A DNA stretch of 64,000 nt from Actinomadura litoris (GCF_009733595.1 NZ_WOFH01000004.1:124001-188000); one strand, 5' to 3'. Numbered from the stretch's first letter, positions 50,379-58,077 are shown. The notes: generated from the letters alone by a model not told the origin. Translations and numbers: made by a program.

Positions 50379-50504
50379 TCAGCAGCGGGTCCAGCATTGC
50401 CCGCTGCTCAACAACCTGCACAACGAGTCCCACAACCGCTGGCCGGCCGCCTCCGGCACCGAGCCCACCAGCCAGGCCAGCATCCACGCCCGCGCGTCCA
50501 TGCA
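50379..50504. repeat. 126-bp direct repeat, copy A
   Basis: This block matches 58294-58419 in the same orientation, 117 of 126 positions by eye and without gaps. Both copies start TCAGCAGCGGGTCC and end GCGCGTCCATGCA. Copy A directly follows the integrase fragment. The repeats are 7.9 kb apart and enclose the ECF41/oxidoreductase/resolvase/epoxide-hydrolase segment. The block can be read as coding (LHNESHNRWPA..TSQASIHA) but no family is known. Confidence 0.85.
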
Positions 50505-50550
50505 GGCCCTGGCGTCCCAGCTCAGACACCAGCCGCAAACCAACCGAAGA

Positions 50551-50960
50551 TCACGTGCTCGCCGCTGCGGCGGCCTGTTCCTCGTGCTCTCGCAGCATCC
50601 GCATGACGGTGGCGGGCGCAGGGGTGGAGGGCCATGGACAGCGTGTCGTCGTCGGTGACCCCGGCGCCGCCGATGGGCTTGCCGCGTTTGCGTGCGGACT
50701 CGTGGCCGTCGAGGGTGCGGTCTCGGATGTACTCGCGCTCCATGCCGGACATGGCGCGAGCACGGTGAAGACGATGCCGGACGGGTCGCGCGGGCCTTCG
50801 GCTCTCCGGTGAGGAACTCCAGACCGACGTCGCCGGCCTCCAGCTCGGGTCGCTTGGTGGCGCGGGTGGAGATCTTCTCCGGGAAGTCCCGTCACACCGG
50901 CCTCGGTCAGGGAGTCGAGTTGTGCGTCGATGCGTGGGCGTAGCCGAGGCGGATGTCGAT
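50551..50960 (-). pseudogene. tnpR: Degenerate Tn3-type serine resolvase
   Basis: On the minus strand in three frames: RLGYAHAST (N-terminal), QLDSLTEAGVT, EKISTRATKRPELE, GLEFLTGE, DPSGIVFTVLA, then MSGMEREYIRDRTLDGHESARKRGKPIGGAGVTDDD and PATVMRMLREHEEQAAAAA. About 45 residues of the catalytic core between RPELE and GLEFLTGE are missing, and frames shift at least three times. It is the resolvase partner of the transposase remnant to the left. Confidence 0.75.
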
Positions 50961-51003
50961 TTCCGAAGCCGCCTGCACGGATGTCTGGAGTCCCCTGCAC
51001 TGG
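50961..51003. repeat. Block shared with 55069-55113
   Basis: TTCCG...CCTGCACGGATGTC...CTGCAC lies just upstream of the degenerate resolvase and recurs, imperfectly, at 55069-55113 upstream of the second resolvase gene. Both are in the same position relative to a minus-strand resolvase, so the block may belong to a resolution site or promoter of this resolvase family. Confidence 0.45.
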
Positions 51004-51089
51004 TGAGGTAGACCTCACGCGGTCTTCTGCCTGGTCGTCTGGGGAGTCGGGCGCAGACGCCAGCTGGTCACTACGGCGAGCCCCCGCAC

Positions 51090-51200
51090 CCTGCGATCGA
51101 GCCCAGAACCAGGGATGCCGGTCCTGGCGGCGATCACGCCGAGCGAACCGCCTTGGGCTTTCAGGAACCGGGCATATTCGCCCCAGACAGCGGCGAGGGC
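51090..51200 (-). pseudogene. C-terminal fragment of a second serine recombinase
   Basis: The minus strand reads EYARFLKAQGGSLGVIAARTGIP, nearly the same as EYARLLKSQGDSLGVIAAKTGIPKTSLHRYL of the resolvase at 54.2-54.95 kb. Only the helix-turn-helix end is left. From 51201 to 51434 no gene is seen, but a GTTCCGT/ACGGAAC repeat and a CGCTATC/GATAGCG dyad are present. Confidence 0.6.
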
Positions 51201-51280
51201 CTAGTCGAGGTCGTTGCCTTTGGCGGCGGGTGGTGCCAGAGAAGCCGCGGTCGACCTAGGACTCAAATCGGTTCGGGCGC

Positions 51281-51338
51281 GTTCCGTTGGAGGATCCTCT
51301 TACGGAACATCATTGCAAGATCGCTATCGGTGATAGCG
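51281..51338. promoter_or_regulatory. Two inverted repeats before the ECF41 sigma gene
   Basis: GTTCCGT (51281-51287) and ACGGAAC (51302-51308) flank GAGGATCCTC. CGCTATC-GGT-GATAGCG spans 51322-51338. The first pair has the same half-site as the cluster at 54974-55074 next to the second resolvase, so it may be a resolvase subsite; the second may regulate the sigma gene 97 bp downstream. Confidence 0.4.
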
Positions 51339-51434
51339 GCCGGTGTGCGTTATCGGGTCGGCTCGGGGCGGTAGATCGCTCTTATCTAGCATTGGGCGTC
51401 GACCACTGAACTGTGGGGAGACAGGGGGCCGAGG

Positions 51435-52307
51435 GTGGGGTTGTCGGGCACGTGGGCGGAGGCCGACTGGGAGCTGTATCGCCCGGCGGTCTTCGGGGCG
51501 GCCTACCGGATCCTTGGCAGCGTGGCCGAGGCGGAGGACGTGACGCAGGAGGTCTGGCTGCGCGCCACGGCCGCGGATCTGGTGCAGGTGCGTGATCTGC
51601 GGGCCTGGCTGGTGACCGTGGCCGCCCGCACGTCGTACAACGTCCTGCAATCGGCGCGTGTGCGGCGCGAGTCCTACGTCGGTCCCTGGCTGCCCGAACC
51701 GCTGCTGACCGGTCCTGACGCCGCCGCCCGGGTGCTGCTGGATGAGTCGGTGGGCACCGCGATGCTGGTGGTCATGGAGCGGCTCACCCCGGCCGAGCGT
51801 GTGGCACTGGTTCTGCATGACGTCTTCGATTTTCCGTTCACGCACATCGCTGAGGTGCTGGCCGTCACGCCCGCTGCCGGCCGCAAGCTCGCCTCCCGCG
51901 CGCGGGCGCGGGTCGCCGCGGTGCGGGAGCGTCCGCGGGCGAGCCGGGCCGAGACCGAGCGGGTGCTCAAGGCGTTCAAGGCGGCCGCCGACGCCGGTGA
52001 TATGGCCCGGCTCGTCGAACTGCTGAACCCCGAGGCGGTCTATGTCGCCGACGGAGGCGGCAGGGCGACCGCCGCGCGCCGGCCGGTTCGGGGTGCTGAA
52101 CCGATCGCCCTGCTGGCGATCAGGCAGATCGAGATCCGACGCCCGGACGCGTTCGAGATCATCGAGGTGAACGGGCGACCGGCCCTGGCGACCTACTGCG
52201 GCGGGAAGCTGATCTGGCTCGACACCGTGGAGATCACCGACGGGCGGATCACCGAGCTGCGGAGACTGGTCAATCCCGAGAAGCTGGAGCGCGTCGGTCA
52301 CATCTGA
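51435..52307 (+). CDS. sigJ: ECF41/SigJ-type RNA polymerase sigma factor
   Basis: A 290-residue extracytoplasmic-function sigma factor with the extra SnoaL-like C-terminal domain of group ECF41. Sigma2 is at about 15-75 (AAYRILGSVAEAEDVTQEVWLRA), sigma4 at about 110-165 (RLTPAERVALVLHDVFDFPFTHIAEVLAVTPAAGRKLASRAR), then the SnoaL part with VADGGGRATAARRPV and NPEKL, the conserved ECF41 linker motifs. GTG at 51435 has GGGGGCCGAGG upstream. ECF41 factors usually sit next to a flavin or carboxymuconolactone-type enzyme that they control; here it is the oxidoreductase 69 bp downstream. Confidence 0.9.
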   Translation: MGLSGTWAEADWELYRPAVFGAAYRILGSVAEAEDVTQEVWLRATAADLVQVRDLRAWLVTVAARTSYNVLQSARVRRESYVGPWLPEPLLTGPDAAARVLLDESVGTAMLVVMERLTPAERVALVLHDVFDFPFTHIAEVLAVTPAAGRKLASRARARVAAVRERPRASRAETERVLKAFKAAADAGDMARLVELLNPEAVYVADGGGRATAARRPVRGAEPIALLAIRQIEIRRPDAFEIIEVNGRPALATYCGGKLIWLDTVEITDGRITELRRLVNPEKLERVGHI

Positions 52308-52322
52308 GCCCGCTGTCTTGTC
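52296..52322 (+). promoter_or_regulatory. Possible ECF41 target promoter
   Basis: GGTCACA (52296-52302), 16 nt, TGTC (52319-52322) resembles the ECF41 promoter pattern TGTCACA-N16-CGTC (5 of 7 and 3 of 4). It lies at the very end of sigJ, 55 bp before the oxidoreductase, as expected for its target gene. The match is imperfect. Confidence 0.35.
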
Positions 52323-52376
52323 TCCCTGGCACCCCCACCGATCCCCGGTGGGGCGAGGCTGAGAGAGGACGACTCG

Positions 52377-53558
52377 ATGGCACGCGTTGTGATCATCGGA
52401 GGCGGTTTCGCGGGCGTGTGGAGCGCGGCGGGAGCCGCGCTGGCACGTACCCGCACCACGCCGGGGGACACGAGCGCCGGCGCGGACCTGCACATCACGC
52501 TCATCACGCCGAACGAGCATCTGGTGCTGCGGCCGCGGCTGTACGAGCCGGAGCCGGAGCTGGCCAAGGTCGCGCTGAGTAAGATCCTCGACCCGATCGG
52601 CGTCGAGCACCGGCGGGCCTGGGTGAACACGATCGACACCGACCGTCGAGTGGTGGTGGCAGGTGGTGAGGAGATCGTCTACGACCGCCTGGTCCTGGCG
52701 GCGGGCAGCGCGCTGGTCCGGCCGCGGGACCTTCCCGGCAATGAACGGCTCTTCGACATCGACACCCTGGAGGCGGCCCGTCGGCTCGCCGACCATCTGC
52801 GTGGCCGGGAGAACCACTCGGTCGTAGTGGTCGGTGCCGGGTTCACCGGCCTGGAGGCCGCGACCGAACTCGCGGCCCGCGGCCGGGTGCTGCTGGTGGA
52901 TCGGGCGCAGGCGATCGGAGAGCAACTCGGCCCGGGCCCGCGCACGGCCATCGAAGCGGCCTTGGACGAACTGGGGGTCGAGCGGCGCCTTGGAACGACG
53001 CTGGAGGAGGTAGGCGACGGATACGCCGTCCTGTCCGACGGCACCAAGGTTCTGGCGGACGCGGTGGTCTGGTCGGTGGGTATGCGGGCCAGCGAGCTCA
53101 CCCGGCAGATCTCCGGCGAACTCGACCACCTCGGCCGGGTGCCGGTCGACCGTCACCTGCGCGCGCTTCCGGAGGTCTTCGTCGCCGGCGACACCGCCGC
53201 GGCGGCCTTCGACGCCGAGCACACCGTCATGCAGGCCTGCCAGCACGCCACCCCGCTCGGCAAGGTCGCCGGCTACAACGCCGGGGCCGACCTGCTCGGC
53301 ATCCCGCCGCGCGACTTCACCCCCGGTCCCTACGTCACCTGCCTGGACCTGGGCGGCGCCGGAGGGATCTTCACCCGCGGCTGGGACCGCAGAGTCATGG
53401 CCGTCGGCGCCGACGGCAAGGACATCAAGCAGCGGATCAACCAGGCGATCCACCCGCCGGTAGATGACGCCTCAAGGATCCTCGCCGCCGCCGACCGCGT
53501 CCACATCGAACTTCCCTTCTTCCCCCGCACCCAGGAAGACCCACCCCCGGCGGCATAG
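52377..53558 (+). CDS. NAD(P)/FAD-dependent oxidoreductase, SigJ partner
   Basis: A 393-residue two-dinucleotide flavoprotein. RVVIIGGGFAGV (residues 3-14) binds FAD, a second nucleotide fold VVVVGAGFTGLEAATEL is at about 145-160, and VFVAGDTAAAAF near 270 completes the FAD site. The layout is NDH-2/NADH-dehydrogenase-like. GAGAGAGGA precedes the ATG. Association with an ECF41 factor suggests induction by oxidative or envelope stress. It acts in the cytoplasm or at the membrane face; substrate (quinone or other electron acceptor) unknown. Confidence 0.88.
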   Translation: MARVVIIGGGFAGVWSAAGAALARTRTTPGDTSAGADLHITLITPNEHLVLRPRLYEPEPELAKVALSKILDPIGVEHRRAWVNTIDTDRRVVVAGGEEIVYDRLVLAAGSALVRPRDLPGNERLFDIDTLEAARRLADHLRGRENHSVVVVGAGFTGLEAATELAARGRVLLVDRAQAIGEQLGPGPRTAIEAALDELGVERRLGTTLEEVGDGYAVLSDGTKVLADAVVWSVGMRASELTRQISGELDHLGRVPVDRHLRALPEVFVAGDTAAAAFDAEHTVMQACQHATPLGKVAGYNAGADLLGIPPRDFTPGPYVTCLDLGGAGGIFTRGWDRRVMAVGADGKDIKQRINQAIHPPVDDASRILAAADRVHIELPFFPRTQEDPPPAA

Positions 53559-53788
53559 TCCCCGCCCTGCAGAACACGGGCGGCCCACCAGGCCGGCCGC
53601 ATAGCAAGCATCCCTTGTCGGACCCGGGAGGCAGCCTGCCCAACAGCCCCACACGCCAAGCGACGAGCCGCTCGCAGGCTCCCGCTGACGAATGGTCCGG
53701 CGACGTGTCGAAGCGCGCAGCGCCGTTGATCTAGAACGTACAGCCGCCAACAGGCGGAGAACTTTCGCCCACGTGAAGGAGGATCGTC

Positions 53789-54277
53789 GTGCACACTGAC
53801 GAAGAACTCACCTCAATCCCGGTCCCGCGCAGCCTGGCCGAGCGGCGGGCCCATGCTCGAAACCGGCTCGAAACCGGCTTCCAGATGTGGCTGGCCACCG
53901 GCAGCGACGGCCATGGTGCGCATCTGATCCCCGTGGCCTATGCCTGGGACGGCTCGGCCCTGTTTACCGCGACCTTCGCCAAGAGCCGCACTGTCGCCAA
54001 CATCAAAGCCCACCCACAAGCGCGGGTCGCTCTCGGCGACACCGCCGACGTCATCATGATCGACACCAGCGCGTCGCTGATCGACGTCCCTGACATCGAC
54101 GCCGGCATCGCCGAGCACTACGCCAAAGTCTCCACAGATCCCCGCACCCACCCGGAGGGCATTTTCCTCTACCTACGCCTGCACCCCGGGCGCATCCAAG
54201 TCTGGAACGGCTTTCACGAATTCGTTGGGCGCACGGTCATGCGGGATGGCCGATGGCTGGACACCCCAGTCGACTGA
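53789..54277 (+). CDS. PPOX-class F420/FMN-dependent enzyme
   Basis: A 162-residue split-barrel protein. WLATGSDGHGAHLIPVAYAWDGSALFTATFAKSRTVANIKAHPQARVALGDTADVIMIDTSA is the flavin/F420 fold; AEHYAKVSTDPRTHP and LYLRLHPGRIQVWNGFHE complete the TIGR03668-like family. GTG at 53789 has AAGGAGG 6 nt upstream, the best ribosome site of the area. The upstream gap (53559-53788) shows no gene. A strong hairpin follows. Probably an F420-linked reductase. Confidence 0.85.
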   Translation: MHTDEELTSIPVPRSLAERRAHARNRLETGFQMWLATGSDGHGAHLIPVAYAWDGSALFTATFAKSRTVANIKAHPQARVALGDTADVIMIDTSASLIDVPDIDAGIAEHYAKVSTDPRTHPEGIFLYLRLHPGRIQVWNGFHEFVGRTVMRDGRWLDTPVD

Positions 54278-54951
54278 AGCGGTCTCAGACTGGCGTGCGC
54301 CCCCCGGGATGGACGATCCATCCCGGGGGGCGGAAGGCCGATGTGATCACCCTGCCTGCCGCCCATCCCCACTCTCTGGCTGGTTCGGTCGAGGTAGCGG
54401 TGCAACGAGGTCTTGGGGATGCCGGTCTTGGCGGCGATCACGCCGAGGGAGTCGCCTTGGGATTTGAGGAGCCGGGCGTATTCGATCTTGTCTTCGGGGG
54501 CGGACGATCTGGCGGCCGGAGGCTTCGGTGACGGCGCGGGCGTGGCTGGCGCACTCGGCGGTGAAGGTGCTCTCCATCTCGGCGAACAGGGCGAGCAGCA
54601 AGAAAACGATGCGGCCCATGCCCTCGTGGGGGTGCTGATGGGCAGCGGGTCGGCGAGTGACCGTATGCCGATGCCCTTCTCGGCCAGGTTGAGGACCTCG
54701 CGCAGGTTGCGGCCGATCCGGTCCAGGGTGTGCACGACGATCGTGTCGCCGGACCGGGCGTAGGCCAGGAGCCGGTTCAGGCCGTCGCGGTCGACGGCGG
54801 GGCCGGTCTTCTTGTCGGCGTGGATCCGCTCGTCGCCGATCCCGGCGGCGGCCAGGACGGCCAGTCGGCGGTCGAGGGACTGCTTGGTGGTGGAGACCCG
54901 GGCGTAGCCGAGTTCGAGCCCGCCCTGAGGATGCTGATTCCCGGTTCCCAT
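54214..54951 (-). pseudogene. Serine recombinase/resolvase with two compensating frameshifts
   Basis: The N-terminus ELGYARVSTTKQSLDRRL (catalytic Ser in RVST), HTLDRIGRNLREVLNLAEKGIGIRSLADPLPIST and the C-terminal DKIEYARLLKSQGDSLGVIAAKTGIPKTSLHRYLDRTSQ lie in one frame. The middle (HEGMGRIVFLLLALFAEMESTFTAECASHARAVTEASGRQIVRP) is only correct in another, so one base shift in and one out corrupt about 55 residues, including helix E. The end runs past the normal C-terminus to a stop inside the convergent PPOX gene. Probably inactive, unless these are sequencing errors. Half-site cluster upstream may be its res site. Confidence 0.7.
54298..54332. terminator. Hairpin terminator between PPOX and resolvase genes
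   Basis: CGCCCCCCGGGATGGA and TCCATCCCGGGGGGCG are perfect 16-bp arms with a 3-nt loop, 21 bp after the PPOX stop. It could serve both convergent transcripts. Confidence 0.75.
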
Positions 54952-54973
54952 CCCCGAATCGCACCGTAAGCCA

Positions 54974-55074
54974 GTTCCGTACGGGTCCTTTCGGAACGCA
55001 CTTGTGGAACGACTTTCGGAACGGATGGCGTCCGGTCACGCCCTTTCCAAGGTGCGCGGACGGGTCAGTTCCGT
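54974..55074. other. Candidate resolution site (half-site cluster)
   Basis: Five half-sites of the GTTCCGT/CGGAAC type lie upstream of the resolvase at 54974-54980, 54992-54997, 55006-55010 (GGAAC), 55017-55022 and 55068-55074; TTTCGGAACG is repeated twice 25 bp apart. Serine resolvases bind multiple imperfect inverted subsites just upstream of their gene, so this is a good res candidate. The same half-sites are seen at 51281-51308. Confidence 0.45.
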
Positions 55075-55113
55075 AGTGGCCTGCACGGATGTCCGTACTC
55101 CTGTGCACACTGG
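55069..55113. repeat. Block shared with 50961-51003
   Basis: Contains CCTGCACGGATGTC and CTGTGCACACTGG; matches the copy at 50961-51003 imperfectly. It is placed next to the candidate res site and just beyond the S1-protein gene end. Confidence 0.4.
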
Positions 55114-55127
55114 CCAGTACTCGGTGC

Positions 55128-55637
55128 TCAGCGCGCAAGGGTGAGTCCGATCCTGCGCCGCGTGACGTCCACCTGAGCGATCTTCACGGTGAGGACATCT
55201 CCGATCTCCGCGGTCCGCTCGCCTGGTTCGGAGTTGTGCAGGAGTCCCTCGAAGCCGTGTTCGTCGTCTTCGACGCGGACGAAGACGCCGAAGGGGACGG
55301 CCTTAGTGACGGGGCCGGTGACGGTCCGGCCGATCCGCTGCTGGAGCTCGACCAGCGGGTCGTCCTGGAGCGCTTTGAGAGAGAGCGGCACCCGTCGGCG
55401 CTCGATGTCGACGTCGAGGACCTCGGCGGTGATCTGCTGGTCGACGCTGACGACGTCGGAGGGGTGGCTGATGGGCCGCCAGGAGAGCTCGGGGATATTG
55501 ATCATCGCGGTGAAGCCGCCGATGTCGACGAAGGTCACGCCGAAGCCGGCGATCTCGGTGACCGTGCCGGTGATCACCTGACCACGGCGCAGGGTTCGCA
55601 GGAAGGCTAATTCCCTCTGGCTGACGGACTCGGTCAT
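55128..55637 (-). CDS. Protein with two S1 RNA-binding domains
   Basis: A 169-residue protein made of two S1 (OB-fold) repeats: GQVITGTVTEIAGFGVTFVDIGGFTAMINIPELSW (about 18-52) and GRTVTGPVTKAVPFGVFVRVEDDEHGFEGLLHNSE (about 103-137). It is a shortened relative of ribosomal protein S1 and probably binds RNA. GGAGG precedes the ATG, and the stop of the upstream gene is 1 bp away, so it is the third gene of the resolvase operon. The pairing of an RNA-binding protein with a resolvase is unusual. Confidence 0.85.
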   Translation of the reverse strand: MTESVSQRELAFLRTLRRGQVITGTVTEIAGFGVTFVDIGGFTAMINIPELSWRPISHPSDVVSVDQQITAEVLDVDIERRRVPLSLKALQDDPLVELQQRIGRTVTGPVTKAVPFGVFVRVEDDEHGFEGLLHNSEPGERTAEIGDVLTVKIAQVDVTRRRIGLTLAR

Positions 55638-55638
55638 G

Positions 55639-56280
55639 TCACTGGCCTCCGGATGTACTGACCGGGTTGGTTGTACTAGCCGCCTCAAGGAGCCGGGCCA
55701 CCGTCAACAGGTCGCGGGTGCGGAAGTACTCTGCTTGGTCGTCGCGCCACAGGGCGGGCTGTAGACGGGCCGTGAGCTGATCGATGCAGTGGATCAGCAG
55801 CCGCTGCTGAGCGGATGCCAGGCGGCCGCCCGTATCAAGGCACACCTGCGCGAATTCACACACCTCCTGCGAGGGCTTGTCGTCATCGGCGATCAGGGCC
55901 GCGAGTCGTTGCCGGTGCCAGAAGCGCACGGCGTGCAGCGCCGCCTCCTGGCGTGCTCCGTACCAGTGTGTGGGGGTGTACGGGTTGGGCTCGCTGGGGT
56001 GGGGGCTCCGCTGGCCAGTCCGCTTGGCCTGCCGGCGGGCGGCCGCGTAGGTCCGTTGCTCGGCATGCCAGGCGGAACGGCTGACCTCCAGGACGGCCAG
56101 GGCTCGTAGCAGGGCGGCCTCATCTGTGCGGAACGGCCCGGCTTTGGCCTGCAGGAAACTCAGCGTCGCCTGGAAACCGATCGGCCGGTAGAGCTGTACA
56201 CAGGAGCGAAGCGCCGATACGCGCCGTCCATACGGCAAGGCGGGGTCGCGCACCTTGCGGGCGAAATTGCCGAAACTCAT
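55639..56280 (-). CDS. Hypothetical protein in the resolvase operon
   Basis: A 213-residue protein, mostly helical, rich in Arg/Gln/Ala, with no signal peptide or membrane segment. A stretch FLQAKAGPFRTDEAALLRALAVLEVSRSAWHAEQRTYAAARRQAKRTG (about 42-90) suggests a long charged helix. No family recognised. Its ATG overlaps the stop of the resolvase gene (ATGA, 56277-56280), and its stop is 1 bp from the S1 gene start, so the three are translationally coupled. It may be a helper of the recombinase or an unrelated cargo. Confidence 0.7.
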   Translation of the reverse strand: MSFGNFARKVRDPALPYGRRVSALRSCVQLYRPIGFQATLSFLQAKAGPFRTDEAALLRALAVLEVSRSAWHAEQRTYAAARRQAKRTGQRSPHPSEPNPYTPTHWYGARQEAALHAVRFWHRQRLAALIADDDKPSQEVCEFAQVCLDTGGRLASAQQRLLIHCIDQLTARLQPALWRDDQAEYFRTRDLLTVARLLEAASTTNPVSTSGGQ

Positions 56281-56711
56281 CTGGCCGCATCACGAATCCG
56301 CTCCAGCGCCCGATACACCGTCGCCCGCCCAATAGAGAACACCTCCATCAGCTCGGCGATGGTGTGGTCGCCGGTGCCGTGCATGCGCACCAGCTCGGCC
56401 TGCTGCCGGGCGGTGAGCTTGGGGGCGCGGCCTTTGAGCTTGCCGCGGGTGCGCATCTTCAAAAGGTCGGCCTCGAACTCGGCGAAGACGGCGCGCATGT
56501 TGAAGAACATCGTGCTCATGGGGTCGGCGGGGTCGTAGATGCTGCCGCCCAGCGACAGCCGGACTTCGCGGACGGCCAGGGTGTCGCCGATGTCGAGGAC
56601 CGAGCGGGCGAGCCGGTCTTCGTGGACGCCGAAACCGGCCAGGATCTCTGTCTGGGCGGTGAGGTCGTGGAACTCGGTCGAGCATCGGGCGTAGCCGATC
56701 AGTTCTCCCAC
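56277..56711 (-). CDS. Internally deleted serine recombinase
   Basis: A 144-residue resolvase-like protein. GELIGYARCSTE opens the catalytic domain (Ser in ARCS), then GVHED joins directly to RLARSV, where family members have about 35 further residues including the catalytic Arg cluster and GDTLVV strand. LSLGGSIYDPADPMSTMFFNMRAVFAEFEADLLKMRTRGKLKGRAPKL and the HTH (IAELMEVFSIGRATVYRAL) follow normally. The deletion is in frame, so a protein is made but catalysis is doubtful; it may act as a DNA-binding regulator of the operon. GTG at 56711, with TACGCT 6 nt upstream, fits a leaderless start. Confidence 0.75.
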   Translation of the reverse strand: MGELIGYARCSTEFHDLTAQTEILAGFGVHEDRLARSVLDIGDTLAVREVRLSLGGSIYDPADPMSTMFFNMRAVFAEFEADLLKMRTRGKLKGRAPKLTARQQAELVRMHGTGDHTIAELMEVFSIGRATVYRALERIRDAAR

Positions 56712-56841
56712 CCGCGCAGCGTACTGTTTAGCCCCCGTTACCAAACACTTTCGCTGACCACCCTGGAAATGGCCCGGCTCGCCGCCCAACCATCCAACGG
56801 GCCGACGGCACCGCTTCACCCACCCGGTAAGGAACCACGCC

Positions 56842-58077
56842 ATGACCACCCTGCAGTCCTTTCCCCTGGAGCCCACTCCGATCCACGTGTCCGACGAGGT
56901 CCTCGATGACCTGCGTGCCCGTCTCAGGCTGACCCGTCCGCCGCTGGATGAAGGGAATGAAGACTGGTTCTACGGCGTCCCGGACGGCTATCTCCGTGAG
57001 CTGGTCGCCTACTGGCAGGACGGCTACGACTGGCGCAAGGCCGAGGCCGCCATCAACGCCTACGAGCACTACCAGGTGAGCGTCGCCGGGGTCCCGGTGC
57101 ACTTCATGCGCAAGCCCGGCCGCGGCCCTCGCCCGATCCCGTTGATCCTCACCCACGGCTGGCCGTGGACGTTCTGGCACTGGTCGAAGGTGGTCGACCC
57201 GCTCGCCGACCCGGCCGCGTTCGGCGGCGACCCCGCCGACGCGTTCGACGTCATCGTGCCGTCCCTGCCCGGCTTCGGTTTCCCCGGCCCGCTCACCGGA
57301 TTTCCCGACGTCAACTTCTGGAAGATCGCCGACCTCTGGCACACCCTGATGACCGAGACCCTGGGATACGAGAAGTACGCCGCCGGGGGCTGCGACATCG
57401 GCGGGCTCGTCTCCAGCCAGCTCGGCCACAAGTACGCCGACGAGCTGTACGGCATCCACATCGCCTCCGGGCTGCCGCTCGACTTCTTCACCGGTCCCCG
57501 CGCCTGGGACCTCGCCCAGGGCCGGCCCCTCACCGACGACCAGCCCGCCGAGGTCCGCGCCCGCATCATCGAGCGGGACCGCCGCTCGGCGTCCCACCTC
57601 GCCGTGCACATGCTCGACGGCGCCACCCTGGCCCACGGGCTCAGCGACTCACCCGCCGGGCTACTCGCCTGGCTGCTGGAGCGCTGGAACGCCTGGAGCG
57701 ACAACGGCGGCGACCTTGAGTCCGTCTTCACCAAGGACAACATGCTCACCCACGCCACGATCTACTGGGCGAACAACTCCATCGCCACGTCGATCCGCTA
57801 CTACGCCAATGCCAACCGCTACCCCTGGACCCCCGCCCACGACCGCACCCCGGTCGTACAGGCCCCGGTCGGCCTCACCTTCGTCACCTACGAGAACCCG
57901 CCCGGCATCGACACCGCCGACGAGCGCGTCCGCGCGTTCAAGTCCAGCCCGCAAGCCGATTGGTGCAACCACGTCAACGTCAATGCTCACGACCACGGCG
58001 GCCACTTCATCCCCTGGGAGAACCCCGACGCCTGGGTGAGCGACCTGCGCCGCACCTTCCACGGCCGCAGGTCCTGA
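56842..58077 (+). CDS. Epoxide hydrolase (EHN + alpha/beta hydrolase)
   Basis: A 411-residue epoxide hydrolase. The EHN N-terminal domain (residues about 12-110, with RLTRPPLDEGNEDWFYGVPDGYLRELVAYWQDGYDWRKAE) wraps the catalytic domain. HGWPWTF gives the oxyanion residues, GGCDIGGLV (about 186-193) the nucleophile Asp and HGGHFIPWE (about 388-396) the catalytic His. AAGGAA precedes the ATG. Divergent from the deleted recombinase (130 bp). It opens epoxides to diols, for detoxification or secondary metabolism. Confidence 0.9.
   Translation: MTTLQSFPLEPTPIHVSDEVLDDLRARLRLTRPPLDEGNEDWFYGVPDGYLRELVAYWQDGYDWRKAEAAINAYEHYQVSVAGVPVHFMRKPGRGPRPIPLILTHGWPWTFWHWSKVVDPLADPAAFGGDPADAFDVIVPSLPGFGFPGPLTGFPDVNFWKIADLWHTLMTETLGYEKYAAGGCDIGGLVSSQLGHKYADELYGIHIASGLPLDFFTGPRAWDLAQGRPLTDDQPAEVRARIIERDRRSASHLAVHMLDGATLAHGLSDSPAGLLAWLLERWNAWSDNGGDLESVFTKDNMLTHATIYWANNSIATSIRYYANANRYPWTPAHDRTPVVQAPVGLTFVTYENPPGIDTADERVRAFKSSPQADWCNHVNVNAHDHGGHFIPWENPDAWVSDLRRTFHGRRS

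Larger units (their letters stand above)
47500..51200. mobile_element. Decayed Tn3-like element with a protease gene inside
   Basis: The transposase remnant (47.5-48.0 kb) and Tn3-type resolvase remnants (50.5-51.2 kb) frame an intact, lower-GC S1 protease gene. This is the layout of a Tn3-family transposon with one cargo gene. Terminal inverted repeats were not found by eye, so the outer limits are approximate. Confidence 0.5.
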
